From Galerina marginata (Eukaryota > Basidiomycota > Agaricomycetes > Agaricales > Galerinaceae): a DNA stretch of 64,000 nucleotides. The stretch is taken from positions 2,418,001 to 2,482,000 of the forward strand of contig JAECYW010000005.1 of the NCBI GenBank assembly GCA_023014335.1, given 5' to 3'. Below are positions 15,083 to 26,441 of the stretch, piece after piece. The position numbers were made by a program, and so were the translations under genes. Position 1 is the stretch's first letter. Every line of letters begins with the position of its first letter. The notes under the pieces are model-generated. The model saw only the letters and a program-made list of their open reading frames with translations, ran no database searches and was not told the DNA's origin.

Positions 15083-15264
15083 GTGGGTCCGTCACTAGAA
15101 CTGCGTAGCAATTGTGTTTCTATATCGCTGAACAATTTGATCGAAATAGTTAGAAAGTATGGAAAATCTATGAACGCTTTGAACGCTTAAGTGCATAAAT
15201 TATAAGCCCGAGTACTGTAACCTTGATCATGTAAGGCATGACCGCCACGGGCAAGCGAAATATA
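15083..15264 (-). pseudogene. Relic of acid sphingomyelinase gene
   Basis: Read on the minus strand, this stretch retains the pieces GGHALHDQ and, after an intron-sized gap, NYFDQIVQRYRNTIATQF. These align with SGDALHDQ and NYFDQVVQRYKNTIAAQF of the intact gene at 15734-18532, including the intron position. The next codons are those of a FYGHTH motif spoiled by substitutions that create stops (TTCTAGTGA). Flanking exons of the gene are not detectable. It is a partial duplication that has decayed. Confidence 0.75.
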
Positions 15265-15733
15265 CTACCATGAATTATTTTATCAAGCGTTTCAGCAGAA
15301 AAGTTGCATTGAATTATCTTCGAAAGGTATATCCATTTTCCTGGTGAATCTGTACATAAGGTACCAGGTCAGCGGGAGTCAGCTAACATGTTGCTTCTGG
15401 GAGGTTTACTAGTGCTCCTTGTTGAGCACGCTGAGAGTTAGTAGATCAAAGTGGAACATTATTTATGCGCCTTCAATAAATTAATTGGCGGGTATCGATC
15501 AGAAAAAAATCCCTATGCACTAGGCAGGGAAGACTGCACAATATGTAGGAAAATGTAGGGTACAGGAGCTCACGGAACTCTAGCCGGGAAGCAGAATATC
15601 AACGCCTGTGGTCAGGCTGAACTCTGGATGTCCGGCCAGGCCATGACTTCAACCCTCTTCCACAGCGATCGGTGATTTTTTAACTTTTTGACAAGCACAA
15701 TGAGCAGATTCATCAATAAATAAAATTTGATAC
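15265..15733. other. Intergenic region
   Basis: It lies between the sphingomyelinase relic and the stop codon of the intact gene. No coding signal is recognised. Very weak resemblance to sphingomyelinase sequence may extend a few tens of bases beyond the relic. Confidence 0.35.
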
Positions 15734-18532
15734 TTACTCAACCGTAAGAGCCTCATCGACACGCCTGCGGAGAACCTCCTTATCCATGCTTTGCTAAAAA
15801 ATCGTAAGACACGAGAACGTACTGAACCAGGTTGATTACAGATACGCACCGCTTTCAAGGCCACGTTCGTCAGAATAGTGCGTACACCTGTGCCTTCACA
15901 GTGATCACCATGCGCCCGTTGGTTTATGTCGACTACATCGTCATCACTCCTCCGGAAATTTAATCCAGGAGTTGCAACATCCTGGAATGCGCAAGTAAGT
16001 CAATGCCCAGAGGAGTTTACCAAAACTTAATCTTACACAATTATTCTCAGCGCGGAGGGCTCTCAAATTACAGATGGTGGTCGTCTTGCAATCTCCTGTA
16101 CAGGCACTCACCCCAACGCCACGCGTCTTAAAAGAATTGAACATTTGGAATAAGGTATCGTTGGAAGCGAATGCCTCTGTCACTTTATGCCAGAAGGCAG
16201 CGTTTAACGATTGTGTCGCTGGCCAGCCGCCAATGGCTGGGCCGTATGAGTTACGGGCACTGTATTCGAGTTTCCATACCGCTATGTGATCGAGTTAGTT
16301 GGGTAAAAGAGCAAATGGAAATAAATTACGAGATGTTTGGAAGGAAGGATCTGACATATCACCTACGAGATCCTATGTTAGCTAGGTTGCGAGGTTTATA
16401 CCCATGGGAGACATACTCAGGAAAGTCCGAGAATCCATGACCTCGTAAGTGTCAGGATCAACATCGTATACTCTGAAAGCCGGGTTGGCAGCTGGAGTTC
16501 TGGTTTAGACTGTGCCGTGGAAGTGGGAATAGAAGCGCTTACATCTGGGTGTCAACGACGGCGCAATATAAGCAATACTGTCCGCTGTACCAGCTGTCTG
16601 ATTATTATAGTTGGAGTACGCAATGGCGAATTCATCCTAGATCCAAATATCAATATCGAGAATACTGCCAGCGAGAGGCGACGAACCACATGCGAATGGC
16701 CGTAGAACTGAGCGGCGATAGTGTTTTTATACCGCTGAACGACTTGGTCGAAATAATTTGACTGTAGGTTGTCAACATGTCAACGTTTCAACACTCGCGT
16801 AGATATAAATGTGTTCATTTTATCACCTGATCGTGTAGAGCGTCACCGCTGCTGGGAGGCATGTGAGCAATAATCCACGCTCGCTGGCCAGCATCTTCCG
16901 CGGCCTGAAGTTGCTGCACCGCAAACGCGATAATTCCGTTTGGATCAGGCCTTCTTTAGGTCAGCACAAACGAAACGCGGAGCAAAACAAAGATACCTAC
17001 TGGACAGTGTCGCTGTCGTATAGGTAGAAGCTAGGCAGAACATGTTAAGGTTAGCACCAAGACGAATATGGAGAAAGAGGTGGAATTTACTTGTCTTTAT
17101 ACCAGTATATGGTATTCAATGAGATAATCCTGAATTTGTTCAGACTATGGTACAACGAGAGAAGTAGAAATTTACCTAAGGCTGGTACCAGAAACAACGG
17201 CGCCATAGCTTCCAGACGAATGCTGAACCTGCGAAGCAGCGGCGGTGCCTATGGAAGGCTATTCGAATATAGTCAACCTCGATGACCATCGCAAATTCGA
17301 AATTAAAGGGAATAACGCACATTCCACCCCGCGCTTTGAGTATCAAATACCCACTGAACGCTCCCTTGGTTAGTGGTGTTTCTAGGAAAAGCGTTGACAG
17401 GAGCCGCTTCACTGAGAAGATTGAGTCGTAACTTTGACAACTTTTCTTGACGAGACTTACTGGTTACCTGTGATAATGTTCGGGTTAAGGATGGCATTCA
17501 CAAATATCAAAATGCTCTCACCAATCGCTGGGTAAACTGGCGAATTCAGCAAGCTCGCCATTTCTGCGTTGAGCTTTTGCATGTCCGATGTGTTTTCGCT
17601 AAGACCAGTAGATAAAATACCTACTAATTGAAGTTGTTAAACCTGAACTTACGTTTGATTGACCAGCCAAACAGCGGCTAAATAAAGGACGATGCACCAG
17701 CTTCGGTCAGAAGGAAAGTCGATAGAAAGAATAAGTGCAGACCTTCTACCACATCACCGGTAAAAATCGAGAATTTGGTGTTTGACGCTGAGACGGCGCG
17801 TAACATCGATTGCACAAGTGTCGTAGGGGTGTCGCATTGAAGGCTTCCGAGCGGTCCGGCTGCCACTTCGATTGGCCCTACATGGTCGGCATAGTTTCTG
17901 CAACAGATTGGTTTCGTGCAGTTTGCATCTGAACCAGCCTGCAAATCGGCGAGAACGGATTAAAATGAATTACGAGTCAACGGGGAATAGTTAACTTACC
18001 GAATACATTCTGTCAACATGCGCATCACTAAAATGGGCAACCTGGAATGGCGGTTTCCCGGTGGACGCGAAGATTTTGGGGTTGGTGGGAGCGGTCTTGG
18101 GGAAAGGGACCGTGAACTTATTGACGGTGGGGGGCTGGCAGAGACCAATAACCGCGTTGCAGAATTTAGTAGCAGTTTGACCAAACGCAGAGATCGAACG
18201 TAAGTCATGAGCAATGATAGGGCCCTGCTCTGTTAATATGCCCTTGCAAACATCGTTATCTTCAGCCTGCGGATTGATAATTTCAGCTTCGAGTGTTTGC
18301 AGAGAACAGAAAATCCAATTGTTCTTACTTTGAGGGTCTGGCAGACAGTGACGAGCGCATTGGAGAAAGTAGTATCCCCAAGAATGGCAACCCCTTGCAA
18401 TAGAACCAGCAGTGCATGGCATGAAGCACAGTCCACAGCCTGTTCGATTGCAGTGATAATATCGCCGACGATGCTGGCTTGGGTGTATATGGCGAAGGTT
18501 AGCAGAAGTGCACCGCGCGCGAAAAACAACAT
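15734..18532 (-). CDS. Secreted acid sphingomyelinase (saposin-B plus metallophosphoesterase)
   Basis: Hydrolyses sphingomyelin-like lipids or related phosphodiesters to ceramide and a phospho-headgroup, outside the cell or in the vacuole. It starts at ATG 18532 with a signal peptide (MLFFARGALLLTFAIYTQAS). A Cys-rich saposin-B-like region follows (CASCHALLVLLQGVAILGD ... CKGILTEQGP). The calcineurin-like phosphoesterase domain carries all metal-binding blocks: HFSDAHVDRMY, FTGDVVE, GNHE, AHMPPSSGD and FYGHSHVDEF. The C-terminal part contains FRVYDVDPDTYEVMDS and a Cys-rich segment (CTGDCKTTTICNLR), ending LRRRVDEALTVE. Many introns are present, mostly about 50 nt with one of about 115 nt near 16.3 kb. 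Frames join cleanly throughout, so the gene looks intact, in contrast to its relic downstream. The closest functional family is the fungal/animal SMPD1-like phosphodiesterases; the actual substrate in this fungus is unknown. Confidence 0.9.
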
Positions 18533-19700
18533 TGCAGAGCAACGGCGCAAGACAATTGCGGTGGGACCAGGGAGACGAGATGTCTGCTTATTTATCGCGC
18601 TTTCAGCACACCAGGGTGCCATGCACGATGGCACTTCCGCTTCTCACGTCAGTCGTAAGGCATGCGGTGGGCAGTATTCTTCTGCTCTGAAATCTCGCAA
18701 AAGGGAGAGTTAAAACGCAAATAAAGGATTGTCCCACCAAGTCCACACGAAAATCGTCATCGAAAATCATCAGATATCATTACATCGCTGTCTCCGCTGA
18801 CCGTAAACGTTCATTTATCGCCTCTCCGATCAGAACGTGCCTGAAATAGGTCCTTGGTCACCAGATGCGCCATTTGATGTTGCACGAACGTTCAACGTTC
18901 AGCAATAGTCAGCAATCCCGTTGATATCATGCTGAGAGAGAGCCGCTTCCCTTGGCGCCTGGATTATAAAGATAATAAGAAACTTTCCCAAGAATTTGAA
19001 GAAGGACCGAGACGTCGACGAAACGGTGGGATGGCCGACGATGACCGACTAAGTCACGTCAAGCTTCACGGTTTCCGGTTGGCTAAACCCCACTGGTGCC
19101 CGGGGCCACAGAGCGCGGATGAGTGGTGCCCTATTAGCAGGATGATGGCAATTTTTTTGCAATGAAAATTCAGGACTCCGAGTCAGCCGCCGAGCACCCA
19201 ATACGTATATATCAGTCAACCGCATCGTCTCAAAGACAGCAATCCAGGAGTCGTGAACTCGAATGGATGCTTGGGATGTTTGACCATAAGTATTACAGGA
19301 CGCACTTCCGCAGACTGAGTGGTCGTCGAAGAGCAAGAGAATTAGAACTCCGCGATTCTTGGGCCCTGATGTGTTACCCGTCACCCATACCAACTTTGAA
19401 TCACTTTCTCTTGTATCTTATAATTATATCCAACTTTCAAGTGAGGTTGGGAATTTTTGTTGCAACGCCTGAAATACCTCAGTACATGTGCATCGACTCC
19501 GGGGTCTTTTGGAAGAGAGGGAGTATATTCAAGTCGATTCACAAATACAGGACAGAAAGAAAGAGGAATAAAAAAGCACAAAAAAAGAGGTTGAGATAGC
19601 GACGAAGAGGGAAGACAATTAAGAGAGCCTTTTCTACAAGAGCCAAGTACTAGCATCTAGCACCAACGACAAAACAGCGGTCGAACCAAAACACCTAACC
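18533..19700. other. Intergenic region, sphingomyelinase promoter side
   Basis: About 1.2 kb lie between the sphingomyelinase start and the RSC8 stop. Three copies of AACGTTCA occur (18806-18813, 18887-18894, 18894-18901). A 145-codon frame at 19162-19599 has no recognisable domain and is not accepted as a gene. Confidence 0.4.
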
Positions 19701-21904
19701 TTAACTCAACTGCAGTGTTGCACCATCGGGCAGCGGGCCAACATCGCTCTGTGTACTCATGCTTCCGACCTCGTTGATAATTGTGCCTTGACCAGTCGTG
19801 CCGAGCGGGTTAGGACCACCTTGTGTCACCACACCCACAACACCTGGGCCAACACCATTCCTCGCGATCTCCGCCCGAACAGCATCCAGCATCCTCTTCA
19901 ATCCAACCCGCTCGTTTACCAACGAGAGCCGAGCGCTCTCAAGGGATTTTCGCTCTTCTTCAAGTATATCTTCCAGCTCTTCGAACTGCGACATCTTGAG
20001 GTCGAGTTTCGTGAGTGTGAGTTTAATGAGCTGGGCAAGAGAGCTGCGGATTTGTGTGTCTTCGGCGTCGGCGAGCGCCTGGGCTGCTTTGGCGGAGGAC
20101 TTCAGTGCGAGGTTGGCGGCACGGACGACCTTGGAATGCGGTAGTGTTGTTTTGGATTTTTGTATATGTGAGCCTGACCCTTCAGAAGCTTCTGGGGCTG
20201 GAGTGGCGGTTGTGCTGCCACCGGTAGGTGGCGCCGTTGAGTCTTCCCGAGCGTCTTCGTCCATTCGATCGTCGTCTCCGCCAGCAGCCTTGGCCTCCTC
20301 ACTCTTTTCCTTCTCGTCGTCTTCTACCGTCGTCTTATTGTCGGTAAGTTCATGTAGAGCGGTCTTTGCAGCTTCAGCAGCAACACCTGGTCCAACGACA
20401 CCTGCCAAGAAAGCCACGACGCTCATAACTGGATTATCGGCCTGTTCGAACGGTATTCTGCCAAACCTCAATGGACCCATGGAACCCTCGGTGTTCAAGT
20501 ATGGATCCTCAATGGGCAGCTCGAGGAATTTGCGAATGCATTGCTGGGCAGACCGTGTGCCCACGTGTTCTTCAATCTTTGACCAATCGTCGTCATACAT
20601 TTCTACACCTTCGAGCAGCAGCAGAACTTCTTGGTCTAACCAATCGTCATTTGCGCCACTGCCCTGTGAAACGGCACCAGCCGCAGCAGTGAGCTTCACG
20701 AAGTCGCCGCTGTACATGGTCGATGGGAAGCGGCCATCGAGGTAGCATGGGGCGCAAATTTCCATTTTCTTGTCTTTGAGAGAATGGTACCGAACCTGAG
20801 AGCAATCCGCCCCGCATGTGTCACAGGTATGCGCGACATTGCTGGAAGGGACCCCAGTGCCATTGGCTTTGACTGGCGCTGAGGCACCATTGGCCAGCGT
20901 GCTGGCTTCTGAAGTATTGATAGGCCGCGAAGACTTGGCACTGGTTTGATAGATGGAATTCCGAAGTTCAAGAGAGGCCGGAGTTGCTGAAGCAGTGGGA
21001 ATTTTGGATCCATTCATGCCCGGTACCGCGCCTGTTGCTGGATTTGGCCGTCTTCCAGGATGCATGGATTGGAGACCACGGGGAGTGTCGAGGACGACGC
21101 GGAAGTGTCCTGTAAAAGGAGGTGCTAAAGCAGCGGGTCGTTGTTCTGGGTCGATCTACGCGGAATCACTACATGAAAAGCCACGCAGAGAGTAAAAAGT
21201 GGACGAACCTGGTAGTTGATTAGGCCCCACTGCTCCAAGAAGGCGTGAACGCGCATGATAGCGCAAACATCACCGGCCAAGTTTCTTCGGCAGGCAGTAA
21301 CAGTGAGATATTCCGTAGGCCGCAATCTGTACGTGTTGACCATAAAGTCGCGGTAATCCTTGTAAATTGCTGGAGTTTTACTCCGATTTCGCGAATTGAA
21401 GAACTCCGGGAGAGCTCTTCGCTCGACGGGGTGTATTTTGGACATATCAAACCAGGCCGAGTAGGACGGGACGATGACTTCGTGTGTTTGCGCTGCAAGG
21501 TATTTGCGCGCCTGTTCTTCGAGTCTCAGGCGCGTCGCCTCGAGTTGGGCAGGGTCTTCATCATCGTTGTCATCTCCAGACTCCCCTTCATCGTCTCCAC
21601 CATCCGCCATCGACACGTCCGCATCTCCCTGCCCATTGCCGCCCTCGTCGTCTTCTCCGTCTTCTTTTAAGACACGGACTTTACCTGAGCCTGTTTCTGG
21701 GCCGACTGACGACGAGGACCCTTCTGCAGGCGGCAGGTTTCCAATATCCCCTGATTGAATAGGGTCGAGTTCACTACGTTTTCCTGGTGCACTGTCCGGG
21801 TCGACAGGTGAAGCCCCTTGAGGTTGCAGGGGTACCGTAAGTTTTATGCGTTTGGCATCGCTTGGACTGGGTACCGAGGAACCTGAACGTTTAGGAGTGT
21901 CCAT
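19701..21904 (-). CDS. RSC8: SWI3/RSC8-type chromatin remodelling subunit (SWIRM, SANT)
   Basis: A core scaffold subunit of SWI/SNF-RSC complexes in the nucleus. Two exons (21904-21209 and 21155-19701) give about 716 aa. An acidic, disordered N-terminus of about 145 residues is followed by a SWIRM domain ([19 protein letters not shown] ... [20 protein letters not shown]). A ZZ-like zinc finger (CDTCGADC ... [17 protein letters not shown]) and a SANT domain ([20 protein letters not shown] ... [15 protein letters not shown]) come next. A C-terminal helical coiled coil ([19 protein letters not shown]) with a Gly/Pro-rich tail completes the family order. The single 53-nt intron falls right after the SWIRM motif INYQ. 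ATG 21904 is in a good context (GCCATGG). An open frame continues upstream to a possible acceptor near 21990, so a further 5' exon is possible. Confidence 0.93.
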
Positions 21905-22155
21905 GGCTGCGATAGGGTTGTATGCTGCCCGTTGTGTCCGATGTTGAAATTCGTTCAACGGCGGTAAGAGTTCTCGGTGGTACGGCGCCCTCTAAACAAA
22001 ATACAGACAAATAAAGGACAAATATCTTTTCAGCCTGCAGATTGTCCAAAGACTTGTCCAAAGAATGCCTGTATCAAAAGTACTAGTACAAGGAGTATAC
22101 AATTGGATTATGCTATGAGAAGTACATAATAGCTGTCCTCGATCCAGCTTAAAAT

Positions 22156-23533
22156 TTACTCATTGATCGTGAGGATAACACGACCTGCAATGTTACCCTT
22201 GGTCAGGTCCTCATAAACCCTACAGAACAAGATTAACAAATCGACTCAAGATAGAAAAAAGATTCCGTACTTCTCAATATCTGCTAACTTCATCAACTTG
22301 TAATGGCATTTGACAGCACCTGAAGCCGCAATGTCAATAGCCTCTATAGCATCTTGACGGTTTCCGACGTATGAGCCGTGGATGGTGAGGCTCTTAAAAA
22401 CTAGAAAGAAGATAGAGGCATCGAGCGTGGCCTTGGCTGGTAGTCCGACCGCCATCAGGTGTCCGCCTTCACGAAGATAATCGACGGCTTGAGTGTAACC
22501 GGACGACTGTGGGATCGTATAAGAAACACGATAACAATAGAATGGGAAAAACGTACCGACGCAGTAGTTACTACTGCGGCATGAGGACCCAATCCACCTG
22601 TCGCTTTTTTTATATCCGCGACAATATCCTTCGTTTGGGTGAAGTCGATCCAGTGGTCGGCACCAAGCTCCATGACGAGCTTGTGCTTCTCCTCTCCTCC
22701 ATCGATAGCCACGACACGAAGTCCCATGTATTTGGCGTATTGAACGGCTGAAGACATAAATTAAGCTTTAGTCGAGCGAGTTTGCAAGCCAAACATACCT
22801 AAATGCCCAAGACCACCTCCCGCTCCTGGGATAACAACCCAGTCGCCTGGGCTTGTCTGACTATATTTCAAAGCTCGGTACACAGTAACACCCTATGAAA
22901 ACTTGTCGGTAATTGGGATCAGAGTCGGTGAGTTAACATACGGCGCAGAGAATTGCTGCAGCGGCATTGCTCTCGAGGGAATCGGGGATAGGCGTGACCA
23001 CGTTAACCCAGGATACCTAAGTATGGATTTCTATTAATTTGAGCGGCTTAATTAAGTTGGAATAAGACGAACGAGATACTCTGAGAACGTCCCATCGACG
23101 TTGTAACCACTCAGCTTGACCTGTGCGCAATCTACGATGGCATGATTGAACACAAATATAATCTAAAGAAAGCGTACAACCTACTTTGTTCAAGACCTTT
23201 TCTACATTGCTCGCAGTTCAGACAAGAGTAGGCGATCCACTTGACGCCTACCCGCTGTCCCAATTTCACCGGAGAGTTGACAGTGCCTTTTCCAATGGCA
23301 ATAACCTCGCCAACACCTTCATGACCTCCGATAAGAGGCGTGACGGGCTTGACAGGCCAATCTCCCATAGCGGCATGTAGGTCTGTGTGGCAGACACCGG
23401 TGCAGGTCATCTTTAGCAAGCATTCGCCAGGTCCGAGTTGGTCAGGAGCGGTAACAGGATGGTCCTTGATCTGCACGCCGGCCCCGAGAGACCCAACGAT
23501 GGCGACCTTTTGTGTGTTGGGAACTTGTACCAT
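22156..23533 (-). CDS. ADH1: Zinc-dependent alcohol dehydrogenase (ADH1 type)
   Basis: Interconverts ethanol and acetaldehyde with NAD(H) in the cytosol. The first exon begins [14 protein letters not shown]. Catalytic zinc ligands are in [11 protein letters not shown] and GGHEGVGEV. The structural zinc cysteines are in [14 protein letters not shown] followed by a spliced DC. The Rossmann fold glycines are in [19 protein letters not shown], followed by the NAD-specific VVAIDGG. The protein ends [10 protein letters not shown]. Its length of about 350 aa is normal, and at least six introns of ordinary size are present. A TATA-like element lies 63 nt upstream of the start. Confidence 0.93.
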
Positions 23534-23595
23534 GATTGCTGTAAATATTGAGTAGGGGGTTCGTATGTTGAGCCATTCGTTGCCTTCGGGGGAGG

Positions 23596-23603
23596 TATAT
23601 ATA
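23596..23603 (-). promoter_or_regulatory. TATA box of alcohol dehydrogenase
   Basis: TATATATA lies 63 nt upstream of the alcohol dehydrogenase ATG, a distance suited to a strongly expressed glycolytic-type promoter. Confidence 0.5.
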
Positions 23604-23611
23604 CATGTCTA

Positions 23612-24239
23612 AGCTATGACGGAAAGCAGGCCTAGCCTTGAGACAGTATGACCGAAAAATGGTCGTCATCTGGAACATATCATTAGTGAAGAATGTTTTT
23701 CCACCTGACGCTCTGGAGCATCTATTACTGGACCTCGCTCTCATTCTGAGAGAAAAGTAGTTATCGGCTTCTATTTCCATCTGACTTGAAGCCTCTGCTG
23801 ATAGGAAACTGATAACCCAGGGCAAAGTCTGAGTAACCTTGCTTTCGGCATCATCATACAGCTTGGGTCTTTACCCATAAAGGGGGCCTGGATGTGGTCG
23901 AGGACGCTTGAGAGCCAGGCTGGGGCTTTAGATAGCCGAGACTTGGAAGCCAACGTCTTGGAAAACAAGCGTTCAACAACAAGTTCACGTGACTTTAGTT
24001 TTGATGCTACGAAAAATTTCAAAGATTCCACACGATTCCACGCCAAATGTACCGAATTTCAACAGCAAAGTTGGCTCAAATTAGAGTAGCTATGTCCTAG
24101 ATATATACACTATCATGTCCTTGAAAGATTTCTGAAAAAATAACCGCGGTTTGAGCGAGAAAAAATTAAATTCCCGGGATCCTCGCCTCCTGACCCGTTT
24201 CCGCTCGTTCTTGCTCAAAAATGGGTCGTTTGGGCTCGT
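23612..24239. other. Intergenic region
   Basis: Upstream flank of alcohol dehydrogenase and downstream flank of the tRNA gene. No coding sequence is recognised. Confidence 0.4.
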
Positions 24240-24246
24240 AAAAAAA
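24240..24246 (-). terminator. RNA polymerase III terminator of tRNA-Leu
   Basis: A run of seven T on the minus strand begins 13 nt after the discriminator base of the tRNA. A shorter T4 run (24253-24256) precedes it. Both fit Pol III termination. Confidence 0.7.
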
Positions 24247-24258
24247 CGAAATAAAAGC

Positions 24259-24383
24259 TGATGAGAGTGGGATTCGAACCCACGCCCCGGAGGACCAGAT
24301 ATTACGTAAGCAAATGCTTACAAATTGGACATCAAATGCCCTGATCCTTAGTCTGGCGCCTTAGACCGCTCGGCCATCTCACC
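24259..24383 (-). tRNA. tRNA-Leu (anticodon AAG) with intron
   Basis: Read on the minus strand, a 7-bp acceptor stem (GGTGAGA with TCTCATC, one G-T pair) encloses a D arm with the A-box TGGCCGAGCGGTCTAAGGC. The anticodon stem CCAGA/TCTGG has loop CTAAGGA. A long variable arm and a T arm with B-box GGTTCGAATCC complete it. The anticodon loop reads AAG once an intron of about 40 nt, inserted one base after the anticodon, is removed. The intron begins ATCAGGGC and ends near TACGTAAT. The long variable arm and AAG anticodon assign it to leucine (CTT codons). Confidence 0.9.
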
Positions 24384-25998
24384 ATAAAATCCATGACAAA
24401 ATGTATTTATTTATACCCAAATTTCTAAAAACATGCCTTGTCTGCCAGGACCGTTCCAACTCTGCCTTAGAATATCAGTTTTAAATTTAAGCGCCCGCCC
24501 AAAATCAACACAACATGCTTACAGTCATCTTGGAATATTAATTTTTGTTTTTATCCAGTGGGCTGACTTGTGAAGTGCTGCAATCCAGCTGCATGCATTC
24601 CTTAAAATTGCCTTTGGGTATGTTACAATGTACATCACACTTATATAAGATCTTGATAAAATCATTGGGCAACCTGACATTATAAGCGCCCATAAATCAC
24701 TAAGAACATTTTTGCGGGGTTACATTTTTGGGGTTGCCTCTGGACATGTAATCTTAACAGGTGGAACCGACATTGACCAACCAAATAAATATTTCTCAAC
24801 CATGATTCACAGCCAGTTCACGGCCACTTGAAATTTTTGTGTCCTGTCTCTAAACCTATCCATCTGGCTGCATAGGCACCACACATCATAGGCGACATGC
24901 TCACAGGAAGTACTCGAGTACACATTCAAAGCTTGGGTCTCAAGTGAATGGGAAATATAACTGACGAGTAGGCATATGCAGGGGTACATATCAGAACCCG
25001 TACCTGTGTACCTGCGGGTTGAACGACTACTGAACCCTGCAGCGCTGGTTTGCATAACGGTATAAAATGGGCACCTTGTGGTGCAGCAAAAGAGGAATGA
25101 TAAATTCAATAATTTATAAGAGACCCTAGAAAGGCTAACTTGCAATTGAATGTTCGAGTAGTTGACTAATAATACCAATGGACTATTACACAACTTTCCG
25201 CAAGCTTTCTTAATCGAAAATGCGGGTTATAAAATTTGAAGGTCACCGCCGTTAAGCCAAGGTCAATTAGGAAGGAAAAAAGCCATGCATATTCCTCGTT
25301 ACCCTCGGATAAACTTTGATTTGTTGAGAGGGGGAAAACCCCATGGACAGAATAATCCAGTCTCGAATATCAAGGCAACAACAACTTGCCTTTTCCCTTT
25401 GCGGATTAACCTTTCCACGTCAAAGTCGACATCGGCGCCTTTCCCTCGTAGACCGCTTATACTGTTCCCTTCTGGCCGACGTAATTTAAGAAGCAATAAA
25501 TACCGGCCGTGGTATAATACCATTTCTAGCGCCTCTTTAGTCATATTCCTCAATCACCTAACTCGGAGAACCCAAGCTCCAAACGAGTATCTTGCGAGCC
25601 TCTTCTGTAATGTGCAAGGCCATGCGCATGACGGCTACATTCACAAGGAGATAAGTAGTACGTCGTCGACGTACTTCAGCTTGACTTAGAGGTGACGTAT
25701 ATATTTAGCGACCGTGGACAAGCCGTGAAATTGGCGTGAATCAAGCGTGCCCAGCGAATAGGCCGGGTTTTGTGCTCGGTCCGGACTTTCTGAATCAACA
25801 TTGCCAGTCCTGGACCATTTTTTTTTGGATTAGGTGGCTCCAGGTTACTCCTGGGTGTTTCACGTCGCAGACTGCGATAGAGGCTTTACTATCAAAGGTG
25901 AGGGGGGTTTTACGGAATGTCAAAGGGTGATTAGACCCGTTTATATATATTTTACATGGGTGAGATGACCAAGCATTCTACGGCGCTAGACTACTAGG
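24384..25998. other. Gene-poor AT-rich region
   Basis: No supported gene. Frames of up to 134 codons (for example 25285-25689, plus strand) carry no known motif and no consistent splice-linked extension. Confidence 0.4.
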
Positions 25999-26156
25999 GA
26001 CCAGGAATATTTGATGACCACCAATGTGGGATTGGAACCGGAGGAATGGAGGGTCTAGACATTCCTGTGGTCCCAATCCCACATTGGTGGATATGAAATA
26101 CCCTGGTCCCCAATTTGGCGCCTTAGACCGCCTGGTTATCTCACCAGACAATAAGT
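25999..26156 (-). repeat. tRNA-Leu-derived hairpin repeat, unit 1
   Basis: On the minus strand it starts like the 5' half of the tRNA-Leu at 24259-24383 (GGTGAGATAACCAGGCGGTC, then TAAGGCGCCA). It later shows a B-box-like GGTTCCAATCCCAC. Inside is an 18-bp perfect inverted repeat (26018-26035 against 26073-26090) around a 37-nt centre that itself holds a short AGGAATG/CATTCCT stem. Confidence 0.75.
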
Positions 26157-26308
26157 GATCAGGAATTTTTGATGATCACCAATGTGGGATTGGAACCTGA
26201 GGAATGGAGGGCCTGGACATTCCTGTGGTACCAATCCCACATTTGTGAAACCCCCTGATCCCCAGTTTGGCGCCTTAGACTGCTTGGCCATCTCACCAGA
26301 ATATTAGT
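26157..26308 (-). repeat. tRNA-Leu-derived hairpin repeat, unit 2
   Basis: The 152-bp second tandem copy. Its A-box region, GGTGAGATGGCCAAGCAGTC then TAAGGCGCCA, is the closest of the three to the functional tRNA-Leu. It keeps the same internal hairpin with a few mismatches and the B-box-like GGTTCCAATCCCAC. Confidence 0.75.
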
Positions 26309-26441
26309 GATCAGGAATATTCAATGACTACCAATGTGGGATTGGAACCAGAGGAACGGAGGGCATGGACATTCCTGTGGTCCCAATCCCACAATGCAGA
26401 TATTAAATACGCTGATCCGCAGTTTGGCGCCTTAGTCCGCT
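26309..26441 (-). repeat. tRNA-Leu-derived hairpin repeat, unit 3 (incomplete)
   Basis: Third tandem copy. The hairpin and the GGTTCCAATCCCAC block are kept. The unit breaks off inside the D-arm equivalent, so the acceptor-stem 5' strand is lost. Confidence 0.7.

Noticed and set aside
19162..19599. 145-codon plus-strand frame
   Set aside because: No recognisable domain, mixed composition, and no splice partners; probably a chance frame between two minus-strand genes.
25285..25689. 134-codon plus-strand frame in gene-poor region
   Set aside because: No known motif, no plausible continuation, surrounded by AT-rich non-coding sequence.
25999..26441. CRISPR-like array
   Set aside because: There are only three units of about 150 bp with no short repeat/unique spacer pattern, the host is eukaryotic, and the units resemble tRNA-Leu.
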